Positions 1 to 10,177 of a stretch of DNA of 64,000 nucleotides are shown piece by piece (positions within the stretch are counted from its first letter, which is position 1; each line of letters opens with the position of its first letter). The position numbers and the translations under genes were made by a program. Source of the stretch: Areca catechu (lineage: Eukaryota > Streptophyta > Magnoliopsida > Arecales > Arecaceae); the NCBI GenBank assembly GCA_021397845.1, contig CM038045.1, positions 123,238,496 to 123,302,495 of the forward strand, given 5' to 3'. The notes below the pieces were generated by a model. The model searched no databases, had not been told where the DNA came from, and was given only the letters and a program-made list of their open reading frames with translations.

Positions 1-842
1 ATCAAATACTACATGTACGGATTCTTCAATAACAAGTGTTCTTCTATTGAAGACCCTGTATGCCTTACTAGATGTGGAGTAGCCTAGAAAGACTCCCTCA
101 TCTGATTTGGCATCAAATTTACTTAGATTATCTTTACCATTGTTTAAGATGAAACAATGGCATCCAAAAACATGAAAATAATGGATTGAAGGTTTTCTAC
201 CCTTCCAAAGCTCATAAGGGGTTTTCTTTAAAATCGGTCGAATTAAAACACGATTTAAAATATAACATGCAGTATTTATGGCTTCCGCCCAAAAGTATCT
301 AGGTAAATCATTTTCACAAAGCATGGTGCGTGCCATTTCTTCAAGAGTTCTATTTTTCCTTTCTACTACCCCATTTTGTTGAGGTGTCATAGGTGCAGAA
401 AAATTGTGATTAATTCTATTTTCAATACAGAATTTATTAAAATCGACATTTTTAAATTCAGTTCCATGATCACTTCTTAAAGAAATTACTGAAACACCTT
501 TTTCATTTAAAACTCTTTTGTGAAATCTTATAAATTCAGAAAACGTTTCATCTTTAGGTGCTAAAAACATGACCCAAGTAAAACGTGAGAAATCATCTAC
601 AATGACTAGACCAAACTTCTTACCTCCCAAACTAGATGTTCTAGTAGGCCCAATGAGGTCCATATGAAGCAATTCCAAAGGTCTAGAAGTAGAGATTACT
701 CCTTTAGGTTTGAAAGAAGATTTTATTTGTTTTCCAAGTTGACATGCACTGCAAATCTTATCTTTTTCAAAATTAAGTTTAGGCAAATCTTTTACTAAAT
801 TCTTTTTGCTAAGTTTTGAAATTAAATGCATGCTTGCATGTC
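1..842 (-). pseudogene. copia integrase core (partial, runs off window)
   Basis: The minus-strand reading frame is open from about 842 to the window edge. It encodes the RLGHA segment of the GAG-pre-integrase zinc region, CxxC (CSACQLGK), then the integrase catalytic core with HMDLIGP, a DHGTEF segment and the PQQNGVVERKNRT glutamate motif, followed by the copia-typical VFGCHCF and VFLGYS segments. The product would insert retrotransposon cDNA into chromosomes. The frame is shifted relative to the upstream protease frame: at 845-856 the expected WLWHxRLGHA reading is broken by an indel that creates a TAG. It therefore cannot be expressed as one polyprotein without frame correction. Confidence 0.88.
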
Positions 843-1298
843 CTAGTCTACATGCCAAAGCCAACTAGTTTCATCGATCTTGGCTTCCATTGCCACTAGA
901 CATTGACCTTTCTGAATAGGGAGATCATCAAGATCAACCATATAAATATTGTCATGCCTATGACCGATGAACTTAATGCCATTATCATCTAAACTAGAAA
1001 CAATGCACAAAGAAGATTCAAAAACAACTTTAAAATTTTTGTCACAAAATTGACTAATACTAAGCAAGTTATGTTTTAATCCATCAACATATAAAACATT
1101 ATCAATATAAGAGGTAGGGGTGATATGGATTTTACCAATACCAATTATTTTGCCCTTTCCATTATCACCAAAGGTTACATTGTCATCATTTTGATATGTG
1201 AGTGATAAGAACTGCTCCACATCTCCTGTCATATGCCTTGAGCAACCGCTATCAAGGTACCACATTCTTTTCTTGTTGGTTGCAAGGCATACCTGCAA
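843..1298 (-). pseudogene. copia aspartic protease region
   Basis: About 150 residues. The retropepsin active-site motif is visible near the start as WYLDSGCSRHMTG (D-S-G catalytic triad), followed by VTFGDNGKGKI and the YVDGLKHNLLSISQ segment typical of copia proteases, then the beginning of the GAG-pre-integrase domain (LWH). It would cleave the gag-pol polyprotein. It is in the same frame as the gag part above it but separated from it by a TGA at 1305-1307. It ends in a frameshift-generated TAG at 843-845. Confidence 0.88.
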
Positions 1299-1304
1299 TA
1301 AAGA

Positions 1305-2111
1305 TCAAGTGGAGACTTTAGGTATCCAAGCCATCTTGGGTCCTTTTTGGTTAGTGGCATTGGTTCCTTTTGGAACCCAAACTTTTTTAGTGTTCCTTAA
1401 TTTTCTTTTGTTGCACATATAAGACTTATGTCCTTTAACACCACAAGTATAGCATGTAATTGATGAAGATGCAGGCACAAAGAAATTTTTAAAGAGTTTC
1501 TGTTTCTTATGAGTTCTGAATCCTAATCCAGCTTTGTCAAATACTGCTCTTTGGTTATTTAACAGTAAATTTAACTTTTCAGAACTGTAAGTAAATTTTT
1601 CAACAAAAGGCTTTAGTTTATCGATTTCCTCTTTATATCTTTTGTTTTCCATTAAAATTTCTTTGTTTTGTCTTGACAATTTTTCATTTGAAAGTAAGTT
1701 ACTTTTCTTTTCAAATATACTCTTTTCATTTTCAAGAGCCATAATCTTATCATTTAAATTTTTATTTTGTATTAGAAGGTATTCATTTTCATTTGTAAGG
1801 TTGTTGTTTGTTTTAGCTAGTTCCAGATTTTGCTTCTTTAAGTCTTTATGTTTTGACTTTAATTTTTGAAATTCTATAACTAGTTCATCAAAAATTTCAT
1901 GAAGCTCATCAAAAGATATTTCATTTTCGATTTCAGAGCATACCTCTTCTTGATCGGCCATTAGACAGAAATTTGCTACTTCCTGTTGTTCTTCCTCAGA
2001 GCTGGAGTCTTCACTTTCACTCCAGGTTGCCATCATGGCCTTCTTTCTTAGCTTTCTTCTGCTTTTCTTTAGTAAGGGGCAGTCTACCTTGAATGCCCTG
2101 GCTTCTTGCAC
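1305..2111 (-). pseudogene. copia gag, C-terminal coiled coil and zinc knuckle
   Basis: About 268 residues continuing gag after a frameshift. It has a Ser/Glu-rich stretch, then a long heptad-like Lys/Glu/Asn/Leu-rich coiled coil (roughly residues 80-190), then a CCHC zinc knuckle CYTCGVKGHKSYMC and a basic tail. A frame begins at 2111 with a non-ATG codon, so the true reading enters from the upstream gag frame. The CCHC motif would bind viral-type genomic RNA during particle assembly. The frame ends in TGA at 1305-1307, with the protease frame following in register. Confidence 0.82.
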
Positions 2112-3004
2112 TCAAAATATGTGGGCTGCTTTTCCTTCTTTTGTTTATCTTTTTCTTTACTCGGCTCACCTTTCAGAGGTTTCTTTTTGTAATTGAATTT
2201 CTTTTTCCTCATAAACCTTCTGAATTTTCTTGCTAACATAGCTGTTTCATCTTCTTCGTCATCCTCTTCAGAGTCTTCACTCGAGTCTTCTCTGGTAGTA
2301 GATTTGAATGCTATTGTCTTTTTCTTTTTATCCACCTCTCCGTTCTTCTGTTTGAGGGAAAGTTCATATGTCATCAAAGAACCCAACAGTTGTTCCAGCA
2401 GGAGAGTGTTGACATCTTTTGCTTCTTCGATTGCAGTGACCTTTGCATCCCATGAAGCTAGTAGAGACCTGAGAAGTTTATTCACAAGTTCACCGTTAGA
2501 AATTATTTTTCCTAAACTTCTCATGCCATTCACAATGTTTGTGAACCTAGTATACATCTCACTGATAGACTCAATAGGTTCCATTTTTAACATTTCATAT
2601 GTGTGAATTAGCATGTTAACCTTGGTGGTCTTCACTTGGTGTGTACCCTCATGGGTAACCTCAAGTATATCCCAAATCTCCTTTGCGGAGAAACAGTTTG
2701 ATATTCTATTAAACTCACTAGGATCAAGAGAACAAAATAAAAGATTCATTGCCTTAGCATTAAGCTCAATTTGCTTAATGTCATTCTCATCCCAATCATC
2801 TTCCATTTTAGGGGTGAGAATGCCATTAATCATCATTGTAGGCTGATGAGGACCTTTTACTATTGTTCTCCACAAATTATAATCAAGAGCTTGTATAAAT
2901 ATGCGCATACGTGTCTTCCAGTATGTGTAATTTGTGCCATTAAAAAGTGGGGGTCGGTTTGAAGCTTGACCTTCAACAATACCCATGCCTATTGGGGCTG
3001 CCAT
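2084..3004 (-). pseudogene. copia gag, N-terminal capsid part
   Basis: Begins with ATG at 3002-3004, 44 bases inside the primer site. 306 residues: an N-terminal segment with FNGTNYTYWKTRM, typical of plant copia gag (DUF4219), then a UBN2-like helical capsid region (about residues 70-220), an acidic Ser/Glu block and a Lys-rich block. It ends in a first CCHC-like knuckle (ECKKPGH) whose first cysteine is replaced by tyrosine. Immediately after GH a one-base loss shifts the frame; the original frame continues as FKVDCPLL in the next open segment. Structural protein of the virus-like particle. Confidence 0.87.
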
Positions 3005-3047
3005 GATCTTTTACTCAAGATCCTTGGACCTACAAGAGAGTACCGGT

Positions 3048-3059
3048 GCTCTGATATCA
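3048..3059 (-). other. primer binding site (initiator tRNA-Met type)
   Basis: Minus-strand TGATATCAGAGC differs by one base from TGGTATCAGAGC, the complement of the plant initiator tRNA-Met 3' end used by copia elements. It lies two bases inside the LTR end at 3062, the expected spacing. Confidence 0.85.
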
Positions 3060-3061
3060 CT

Positions 3062-4530
3062 TGTTGTCCAGAAATGGAGCCCAAGAGGGGGGGTGAATTG
3101 GGTCTTTAAAAAATTTAACACAATAAAGTGAAGGTCTAGTGGTGCTTGTGAGCAATAATAAATTAGATGCAAGATGATAGCAATTAATTAAAGAATACGA
3201 GAGGAAAAGAGCAATCACACACAAACACAAGGTTTATAGTGGTTCGGTGCAAACCTAGCACCTACATCCACTCTCCAAGCCACCCTTAGGAATTCCACTA
3301 TAATCCACACCAGATTACAGTTGACTTGTTTTTCACAAGGCTCACAAGTCAAAACCTAAGTTGGTTTTATCACCTAGGCTCACCAACAACCTTAAATACT
3401 TGTTTTATCTTCGGGCTCACAAGTTAACCCTAGTTGGTTTTAACACTTTGGCTCACCAACAAACCACAATAACCTTCTTTCAAGACATCCTTGAAAGCAA
3501 GGTTAAAGCACAATAAAATAGATATAAAATTTAAAGCTACAACAAACTCTCTTCAAGAGTAGATTGGAATCTTTGAAGCCCAAAGGATGCTTTGACTTCA
3601 CTCTTCTTCAAGTTGCCTCCTTTTGGAATGTAGTAAAGTTGAGCTAGTAGGCTTTTTCAGTGGAATCAAGCTAGAAGAGGCTTTTGATTTGAAGTTTGGA
3701 GAGAATATTGGCTTTTTGGCTTTTGAGTGGACTTGAATGCTCTTGAATAGACTTTTCTCTTGCTTTCTCTTCTTTTTCTTTTCTTCTCTTCACTTCTCTT
3801 CTTTTAAAATGAGGTTGGTGAAGATTAAATATACCAAAAACCTTCTAAAAATGGTTTGTGACTGTTGGAGCATTGGAAATAGCCGTTTGAAGCTTGAAAA
3901 CCAGTTTCTGCAAGCTAGAAAAATAGATCCGTTAGAGCTGTCAGGCTGCAAGTGTCGACACTTGGCTATCAGGTGTCGACACTTGGCTGTCAGGTGTCGA
4001 CACTTGATTTCTGGGAGTCGACACTTGAACATTCAAGTGTCGACACTTGATGCACAGGTGTCGACACTTGACACAAAAATCCTTGAAACAACAAAGTTCT
4101 GTATTTTCAAAAATCTCAGGCCTTGAGTCGATACTTGAAACCTAAGTGTCGACACTTAGTGTCGACACTTGGATATAGGTGTCGACACTTGGCGTGCCAA
4201 GAATTTTTTATCCGTGCCAAATGCTGAAGTGTCGACACTTGACTGTCCAGGTGTCGACACTTAAGACTGAAAACATCCAGATTCAAGTGTAAAAGCCTCG
4301 AAATCAAAAATAAAGTTCATGAATGCATAAACACATAATAGTTAAGCAATTATAAGCCCTTTTTCAATGAAGAGAATGCCCGGATATATGAGAATTGCTT
4401 CGTGCCATTGCGTGCCATACACCATAAGTTTTTAGAATTTTGAGGTGCTTTCTTCCTGAAAACTCACAATTAGAATACAATATGTACTCAATATTTTGTT
4501 ATTCATCAAAATCACTCGGTGGAGCCAACA
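3062..4530 (-). repeat. 5' LTR of Sirevirus-like copia element
   Basis: On the minus strand the repeat starts TGTTGGCTCC at 4530 and ends GGACAACA at 3062, so it has TG...CA ends with short inverted TGTTG/CAACA termini. It is 1,469 bp long and abuts the primer site. A related LTR with the same end sequences is at 17115-19784, and a truncated relative ends at 42906. It holds the palindrome cluster at 3950-4265. The base pairs next to the outer end are TAAGG (4531-4535); the matching target duplication would lie left of the window. Confidence 0.85.
3950..4265. repeat. cluster of palindrome AAGTGTCGACACTT
   Basis: The core GTGTCGACACTT appears about ten times in roughly 315 bp, plus degenerate copies (GAGTCGACACTTG near 4016, GAGTCGATACTTG near 4126). 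Full copies are perfect 14-bp inverted repeats centred on GTCGAC, separated by 5-50 bp of unrelated sequence. Sirevirus LTRs in grasses are known to carry clustered palindromes; whether this one is the counterpart is inference. The same motif recurs at 27.36-27.44, 33.68-33.88 and 34.97-35.05 kb. Confidence 0.9.
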
Positions 4531-4639
4531 TAAGGATGTATTATCAATAATATAAGGTTCCTCCAACTCCTGCAATAAAGTTCTTTTGCTTCAAACGCTT
4601 TTTCTCGCCTCGTAGGAAAACGGGCGCATGGCTCTGAGT

Positions 4640-5330
4640 TCGGCAAACACGGCTGTGGCCGGAGACCCGAGAAAGCAAGAAATCCCGAACTCCGGTCTGA
4701 AAGGTGGGGCAGAGCCCAGCTCGCCCACGCAATCACGGAGAACAGCTCGGCAAGCCGCGCAAGGCTTGAACAAAGCCTGCGGCCCCGGGGTTCAGTCCGG
4801 AAGTCCCGGACTTCGGTCTGGAAGGCGGGGCAGAGCCCAGCTCGCCCACGCGATCATGGAGAACAGCTCGGCAAGCCGCACAAGGCTTGAACAAAGCCTG
4901 CGGCCCCGGGGATCAGTCCGGAAGTCCCGGACTTCGGTATGGAAGGTGGGGCAGAGCCCAGCTCGCCCACGCGATCACGGAGAACAGCTCGGCAAGCTGC
5001 GCAAGGCTTGAACAAAGCTTGCAGCCCCGGGGTTCAGTCCGGAAGTCCCGGACTTCGATCTGGAAGGCGGGGCAGAGCCCAGCTCGCCCACGTGATCACG
5101 GAAAACAGCTCGGCAAGCCGCACAAGGCTTGAACAAAGCCTGCGGCCCTGGTGTTCAATCCGAAAGTCCCGGACTTCGGTCTGGAAGGCGGGGTAGAGCC
5201 CAGCTCGCCCATGCGATCACGGAGGATGGCCCGGTAAGCCCGAAGGGCACACGCAAGGTCTGCTCTACTGTCGCCCAATCCGGCTTGCTCCGAACTCTGA
5301 TCTGAACGCTAGATGGGACCCGGTCCACCC
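4640..5330. repeat. tandem array, period about 121 bp
   Basis: The segment containing GGAAGTCCCGGACTTCGG and GGCAGAGCCCAGCTCGCCC recurs near 4692, 4811, 4935, 5056 and 5177, giving about five GC-rich copies that diverge gradually towards 5330. The internal GTCCCGGAC is itself a short palindrome. Short open frames on both strands here are by-products of the repeat. It occupies the slot between integrase and the antisense gene, as in the other two Tat copies. Confidence 0.88.
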
Positions 5331-5389
5331 ACGGACTCAGCCCGGAGTAAGCCACAGGACCTCGTCTCGGCACTCGAAACCAACACCTC

Positions 5390-5565
5390 GACAAGACAAA
5401 AAAAAAAAAGAAGAAGAAGAAGGAAAAAGAGAAAAGGAAGACGAGGTCGGGACTTAGCAAAGTCTAAGTTTTCATTGATTCAAAAAAGGAGAGTTACAAC
5501 GAAGGAGTCCCGACAGGCCGGGAGTCCTCAAAAATAAAAAAAGAAAGAAGATACAGCTGGAGGCC
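5390..5565. other. A/G-rich low-complexity spacer
   Basis: Plus-strand purine-rich run (AAAAAAAAAGAAGAAGAAG at about 5400) between the tandem array and the end of the antisense gene. On the minus strand it would be the pyrimidine-rich 3' trailer of that gene. No coding content seen. Confidence 0.5.
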
Positions 5566-7790
5566 TAGTTCGATGCGGTGGCGAGATCCTCAGGCTGGGG
5601 CGCGCGCTCCCCGTCCTCACCCTCGGTGGCTGCCGGCTCGGAGGGCCGCTCTGGAGCTGCAGCCGTGTCGCCCGCTGCAACTGGAGCCTCCCCGGTGGGT
5701 CCTTGCCTTCTGCCCCCGAGCGCCACCCTACTGAGGTCGAGCTCGGGATAGAAGGACCCCACCTTTTCCCGGCACACCTGGAACCCCTTCAGAAAGGAGT
5801 CCATGGCGGCCTCCCGAACCTCCGAGACGTACTCGTCGGAGGCCCGGAATCTCGGGATGGCCTCCTGAGCCTCCCGCTTCGAGGCCTCCAGGAGCCTGTT
5901 GATGTAGGCGCTCCATTCCTTGGCCGCGCTCGCCTCCCACCGGGCCTCATCCAGCTGGCGCTCCAGCGACTGGGAATGAGCTCGGAGGCGGGCCCTCTCC
6001 GCCGCGTCCTCCTCCGTGCGCCGCTGGTTGGAGATCCTCTCCTCGGACAGAGAGGACTCCAGGTCCTTGACACGCTCCTCGGTGCGTGCCAGGTCCGACT
6101 GAAGGGCCTGGTTGCTCCCCCACAGCTCGACCCCCTTTTCCATAAGGTCCTTCACATCGGCCGCGAGCTTGCCAACTTCTCCTCCTTCTCGGCGTCCTTC
6201 TTGGCGTACCCTGCGAGGAAGTTCCTCAACAGGAGCACGTCGATCCTGATCTGCACGAAAAGAAAAATTGGTTAGAAAAGAATCAACTGGAATTGTAAAG
6301 AAGAGGGATCTGAGCTCGGACTTACCATGAAGAGCTGCTGGAGGATCCCGACCAGAGCATCGGCATAGTCCCGGCCGCCCCGAAGTCGGCGGTCCCGGGA
6401 GGTGCATGTGAACTCCATCACCTTCTCCGCGAGCCCCTTGTCGCGGATCACGGAGCATCGGTTAGAGATTGTCGATGGCGGGGCGGTCAGGTCGGCTGCA
6501 GGGGCGACCAACCCCCCGGGTGGGGCTGCCACCAGCGGGGCGGCTGGAGTCGCGGGCGGCGCCGTCGGGACTGCGGTAATGATGGGGCTTGCCCGGGGGG
6601 GACCGCTGCCAATGGGCCTCCCTCTTCGGCAGCCCCGTCAGGCCAGACGACTGGAGCATCGGTGGCCCGGGCCCGAGGCGGCCTGGGCGGGGGAGCTGCA
6701 ACTGCTGGACCAGGCATGGGCACCGGCACGACCTCTTGGCTCGCCTCGGTGTGAGCCCTCTTCGCCGCAGGCTCGTCTCCCTCGACGGTGCCCTCTGAGC
6801 CGCGCTCTCCAGAAGGTTCTCCAGGGAAAACTTCATGCCTGCAATGGAAAGGAAATCGGTCAGCCCATATAGAAGAAGAAAAGAAGAAGGGGGGAAAGGC
6901 GAAGGAAGAGAAAAGCTGAGCGTCACCCGGCTCCCGGATGGGACTGATCCCCGCCTCGAACAAGTTCTGCTCTGAGAGCAGAACATCGAGCGATGGGACC
7001 ACGTCGCTCAAAAGCTGGAAGTAGGCCTCTTGGTCCGCCGGCTCGACTTGGGAGTTTTGGTTCGGGAACCGATCCGGCTCGCTCCAGGCCCAGTCGACGT
7101 CCTCGACCGAGACGAAAAAGAACCGGTTCTTCCAACCCTTGATGGAAGAAGGGAGGTCGAACCGGAGATACCTAGGTCGGGGCGAGATGTACCACCAGCC
7201 ATCATCAGTGGAGTACCGCTTCAGGGTGAACAGAGCCCTGAAGAGGGAGAAACGGGCAACAAACCCGTGGAAGTGATAGAAGACAATGAAGGAGAAGATG
7301 ACCCGGATGGCATTGGGAGCCAACTAGGCCAGGACCAGACGGAAATGGCTGAGGAAAGAAAGGAAGAAGGGGTGCAGAGGAAACCGAAGACCCCCAAGGA
7401 GGAAGTCCTCGTAGAAAGCTATGCGGTCGGGGCCATCAGGGTGACGCGATCCCCAGGTCATGGAAGAGAAAGACGGATTGACCTCGGGATGCCATAGACC
7501 TCCCGGAGCAAGGAAAGGTCACCTTCGGTCATCGTTGAAACGTGACCGGAGAGACCGACAGAAGGAAGGGCCGGAGGAGGAAGAGAAGAGATAGGTTGGG
7601 CATACACTACGGGGGAAGACCTAAGACCCCTAGGGATGCCTATGGTGATGCCCCCAGGCTGGAGTCACCTGCAGGTCTCCTCCGGGATCACTTCCTCTTT
7701 CGAGGAGGAAGACGATGGAGTCCTCGGCCGGGACGGACCGGCCTCGTCCGGGTTAGACGAAACATGGCGGCGGCGTGCCATGGAAAAGAA
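5565..7790 (-). pseudogene. antisense extra gene of Tat copy 1 (gypsy-type transposon domain plus coiled coil)
   Basis: Runs opposite to the retrotransposon. The first exon (about 7790-6927) starts near MARRRHVSSNPDEAG and contains the conserved block IAFYEDF, HPFFLSFL, a Phe-rich FSLFRALF segment, GWWYISPRPRY and LPSSIKGWKNRFFFV, resembling the plant 'putative gypsy type transposon' domain (PF04195, by motif). Intron 1 is 6926-6839 (GTGACG...TTGCAG, 88 bp, phase 1). Exon 2 (6838-6326) begins GMKFSLENLL and is Pro/Ala-rich. Intron 2 is 6325-6251 (GTAAGT...GTGCAG, 75 bp, phase 0). Exon 3 (6250-5565) is an Ala/Glu/Arg coiled coil ending in RFRASDEYVSEVREAAMDSF and an acidic tail. Frameshifts near 6175 and in exon 1, plus stops, mark it as decayed. 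Function unknown. Confidence 0.75.
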
Positions 7791-7829
7791 GATGGTGAGG
7801 AAAGGACACTGGAGGAAAGGAACGGAGCG

Positions 7830-8237
7830 AGAAAGAAAACAGAAGAACTCACCGAAATGCACTGTGCAACGCGGGGGAGTGGGAGATAGCCTGCTGCAAA
7901 CCGCCGACGGAGTAAGGGAAAGGGCCTCATTCCGGAAAGTCCCCTCCTTTTCAAATTCGATCGGTAGCGGCCATACTCGTCATTCCTTTCCAAACCATCG
8001 GATGGATGCCACGTGGATGCACGCCCGACCCCGATGCCTCGGTTGCAGGAAAACGGCCTCTGTTTTGAAGCGACGCATTAATTGCGGCCGAATAGGAGAC
8101 ACGTGGCAGCCTCTTATAGGGCTTTGGGTGCACCGGGGAATGGCGATGAGGATCGTGGCAATCATGGCACGAGATCTTCGCCTTCCCCACGTCATCTCCA
8201 TATTAAATCCCCACGTCCCGTTCCATGACGCCTTAAT
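7830..8237. other. spacer: leader of the antisense gene
   Basis: No coding region seen. It lies between the presumed start of the antisense gene (minus strand) and the polypurine tract, so it should hold that gene's promoter and 5' leader. I see no convincing TATA box on the minus strand. Confidence 0.35.
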
Positions 8238-8260
8238 GGAACGGGGGGATGGGGGGCAAC
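8238..8260 (+). other. polypurine tract of Tat copy 1
   Basis: Plus-strand GGAACGGGGGGATGGGGGGC then AAC directly before the LTR start TGTTACGG. The equivalent site in the third Tat copy (55133-55150) has the same GGGGGCAAC|TGTTA junction. This fixes the element's plus orientation, opposite to its extra gene. Confidence 0.8.
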
Positions 8261-10177
8261 TGTTACGGCCGTATCGATGATGTGGCATGTCTTAGATTTT
8301 GTTGGGTATGATTCGAGCCACGTGGAGTTTTCTCGGCGAAGTCAGATGCGGATCCTCCTCGACCGAGGTCGAGGTCGGTCCAGGCCTTCCTGCCGCTCCG
8401 CCAGGTGTCCACCCAGGAGGGGTCCACCTCGGTCGAAGCCGACGGTCCCCCCTGCTCCCTCGCCAGGTGGCACCTTGAGACGGTCCCACCTCGGCCGAGG
8501 TCGAGCCGGGCTCCTTCGCTCCTTCGCCAGGTGGCGCCTGGAGACGGGACCACCTCGGTCGAAGTCGAGCGACCTTCTGCCGCTCTGTCAGGTGTCCACC
8601 CAGGAGGGGTCCACCTCGGCCGAAGCCGGCGGCCCCCCTGCTCCCTCGCCAAGTGGCACCCTGAGACGGTCCCACCTCAGCCGAGGTCGAGCCGGGCTCC
8701 TTTGCTCCTTCGTCAGGTGGCGCCCGGAGACGGAACCACCTCGACCGAAGTCGAGCGACCTTCTGCCGCTCCGCCAGGTGTCCACCCAGGAGGGGTCCAC
8801 CTCGACCGAAGCCGGCGGCCCCCCCTACTCCCTCGCCAGGTGGCACCCTGAGACGGTCCCACCTCAGCCGAGGTCGAGCCAGGCTCCTTCGCTCCAGGTG
8901 GTGCCCGGAGACGGGACCACCTCGGCCGAAGTCGAGCGACCTTCTGCCGCTCCGCCAGGTGTCCACCCAAGAGGGGTCCACCTCGGTTGAAGCCGGTGGC
9001 CCCCCTGCTCCCTCGCCAGGTGGCACCTTGAGACGGTCCCACCTCGGCCGAGGTCGAGCCAGGCTCCTTCGCTCCTTCGCCAGGTGGCGCCCGGAGATGG
9101 GACCACCTCGGCCGAAGTCGAGCAACCTCCTACCGCTCCGCCAGGTGTCCACCCAGGAGGGGTCCCCCTCGGCTGAAGCCGGCGGCCCCCCTTGCTCCCT
9201 CGCCAGGTGGCACCCTGAGACGGTCCCACCTCGACCGAGGTCGAGCCAGGCTCCTTCGCTCCTTCGCCATGTGGCGCCCGGAGACGGGACCACCTCGGTC
9301 GAAGTCGAGCGACCTTCTGCCGCTCCGCCAGGTGCCCACCCAGGAGGGGTCCACCTCGGCTGACGCTGGCCAACCTGTGCAGAGAAGGTTCCGAGGAGCG
9401 GGAGCGCGAGCTCCGAGGTTGCCCCTCGAGCCGTGCGCACCGCACTCCGAGCAAGGTGCCCCGTACGGTCGGCGGCGACACGTGGAACATCACTTACATC
9501 GGCCCGACAGGTTTCGCAGTCGAGAGGCGAGGCCCTGACAAAACAGGACCCGATAACAGACAGCGTCGATGCCTGGGAAGGAGAGCGCTCACGCTCAGCC
9601 CGAGGTCTGGTCGGCGGTTTGACCGGCGCCCCCTTCCCCTACTCTTTCCTCGCTAGGCTCGGCAAGCAAGGCCGGGAAGCCGCTTGGCTCTTTGCTCCAG
9701 AAGGGGAAAGGGAAAGAGATGGAGGGGAGGAGGTGAAAGCGACAAAGGAGTCTCCCAGGGGCGGAAAACGAGAGGGCAACAGGAGGAGATAAAAGGAAGG
9801 AGAGAGTAGACGACAAGGTAAGCAAGAAACAAAGGCTGGGAGAGGAGACTCCGTCCCAAGAGCAGGATCCAAGGTCCTGAGAGGGGGCCCTTTGGCGTGA
9901 GCTCGGCGGAGGAACCCGGTCGGGTTTCTATTCTTTTTGGAACCTTTCTTGTTAACACGATCTCTACGTCTGGGACTCCTTTGGGGGCCCGTCTCAGAGA
10001 CTCTGTTCCCTCTCGTCGTCTACTAACTTGACCATCGGAGCTCCCTCGCCGGGATCCCCGGCCAGGGTTTCTGACCTTGCCTTACAGGTTTGATCAAGCC
10101 AAGAGACCCCAGGGGCAAGATGGTCTGGTCGAATCGGCGGCTCAGAAGCCACAGGCGCGGCGGCGAGATCGGCAACA
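8261..10177 (+). repeat. 3' LTR of Tat copy 1
   Basis: Starts TGTTACGGCC after the polypurine tract and ends ATCGGCAACA at 10177, 1,917 bp. Its first half is a tandem array (8395-9365); the second half is A/G-rich and contains GGAGATAAAAGGAAGG near 9783, a possible TATA region. Large open frames inside it, including one of 382 codons on the minus strand, follow the repeat periodicity and are not genes. GATCT follows the outer end. Confidence 0.75.
8395..9365. repeat. tandem array in LTR, period about 186 bp
   Basis: CAGGTGTCCACCCAGGAGGG recurs near 8402, 8588, 8775, 8957, 9144 and 9330. There are five full units and a partial sixth. Each unit contains two related half-units (CCAGGTGGCACCYTGAGACGG and CCAGGTGGCGCCYGGAGACGG) separated by GTCGAG-rich sequence. 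Copies differ by a few per cent, so expansion is fairly recent. Confidence 0.9.

Larger units (their letters stand above)
1..4530 (-). mobile_element. Ty1/copia retrotransposon, Sirevirus-like, 5' part
   Basis: Reading the minus strand from 4530 downwards gives LTR, tRNA-Met-type primer site, gag, protease, GAG-pre-integrase region and integrase core; reverse transcriptase, RNase H and the second LTR lie beyond the left edge. The order protease-integrase before RT is that of Ty1/copia. A long gag with a coiled coil and two zinc knuckles, the protease motif WYLDSGCSRHMTG and an LTR of about 1.5 kb with repeated palindromes fit the Sirevirus lineage; that lineage call is inference. The element interrupts the Tat gypsy element whose 3' part begins at 4531. 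The coding region has two frameshifts and one in-frame stop, so this copy is probably inactive. Confidence 0.85.
4531..10177 (+). mobile_element. Ty3/gypsy element, Tat-like, 3' part (Tat copy 1)
   Basis: Plus-strand order: tandem array, antisense extra gene, polypurine tract, 3' LTR. This matches the 3' end of the better-preserved Tat element at 42.9-50.45 kb, where pol with two RNase H domains precedes the same block. The integrase and upstream parts of this copy are expected left of the copia insertion at 3062-4530, outside the window. Confidence 0.75.

Noticed and set aside
3950..4265. CRISPR-like array (repeats separated by variable spacers)
   Set aside because: Repeat is only 12-14 bp, perfectly palindromic, with irregular spacing of 5-50 bp, inside an LTR of a plant genome; no cas genes are possible here.
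4628..5278. Arg/Ser-rich open frames in several frames
   Set aside because: By-product of the 121-bp GC-rich tandem array; identical phrases repeat in step with the array.
8292..9440. 382-codon open frame on the minus strand and several on plus in the same region
   Set aside because: It follows the 186-bp array (a multiple of three) in GC-rich LTR sequence; many frames on both strands are open at once and no domain is visible.
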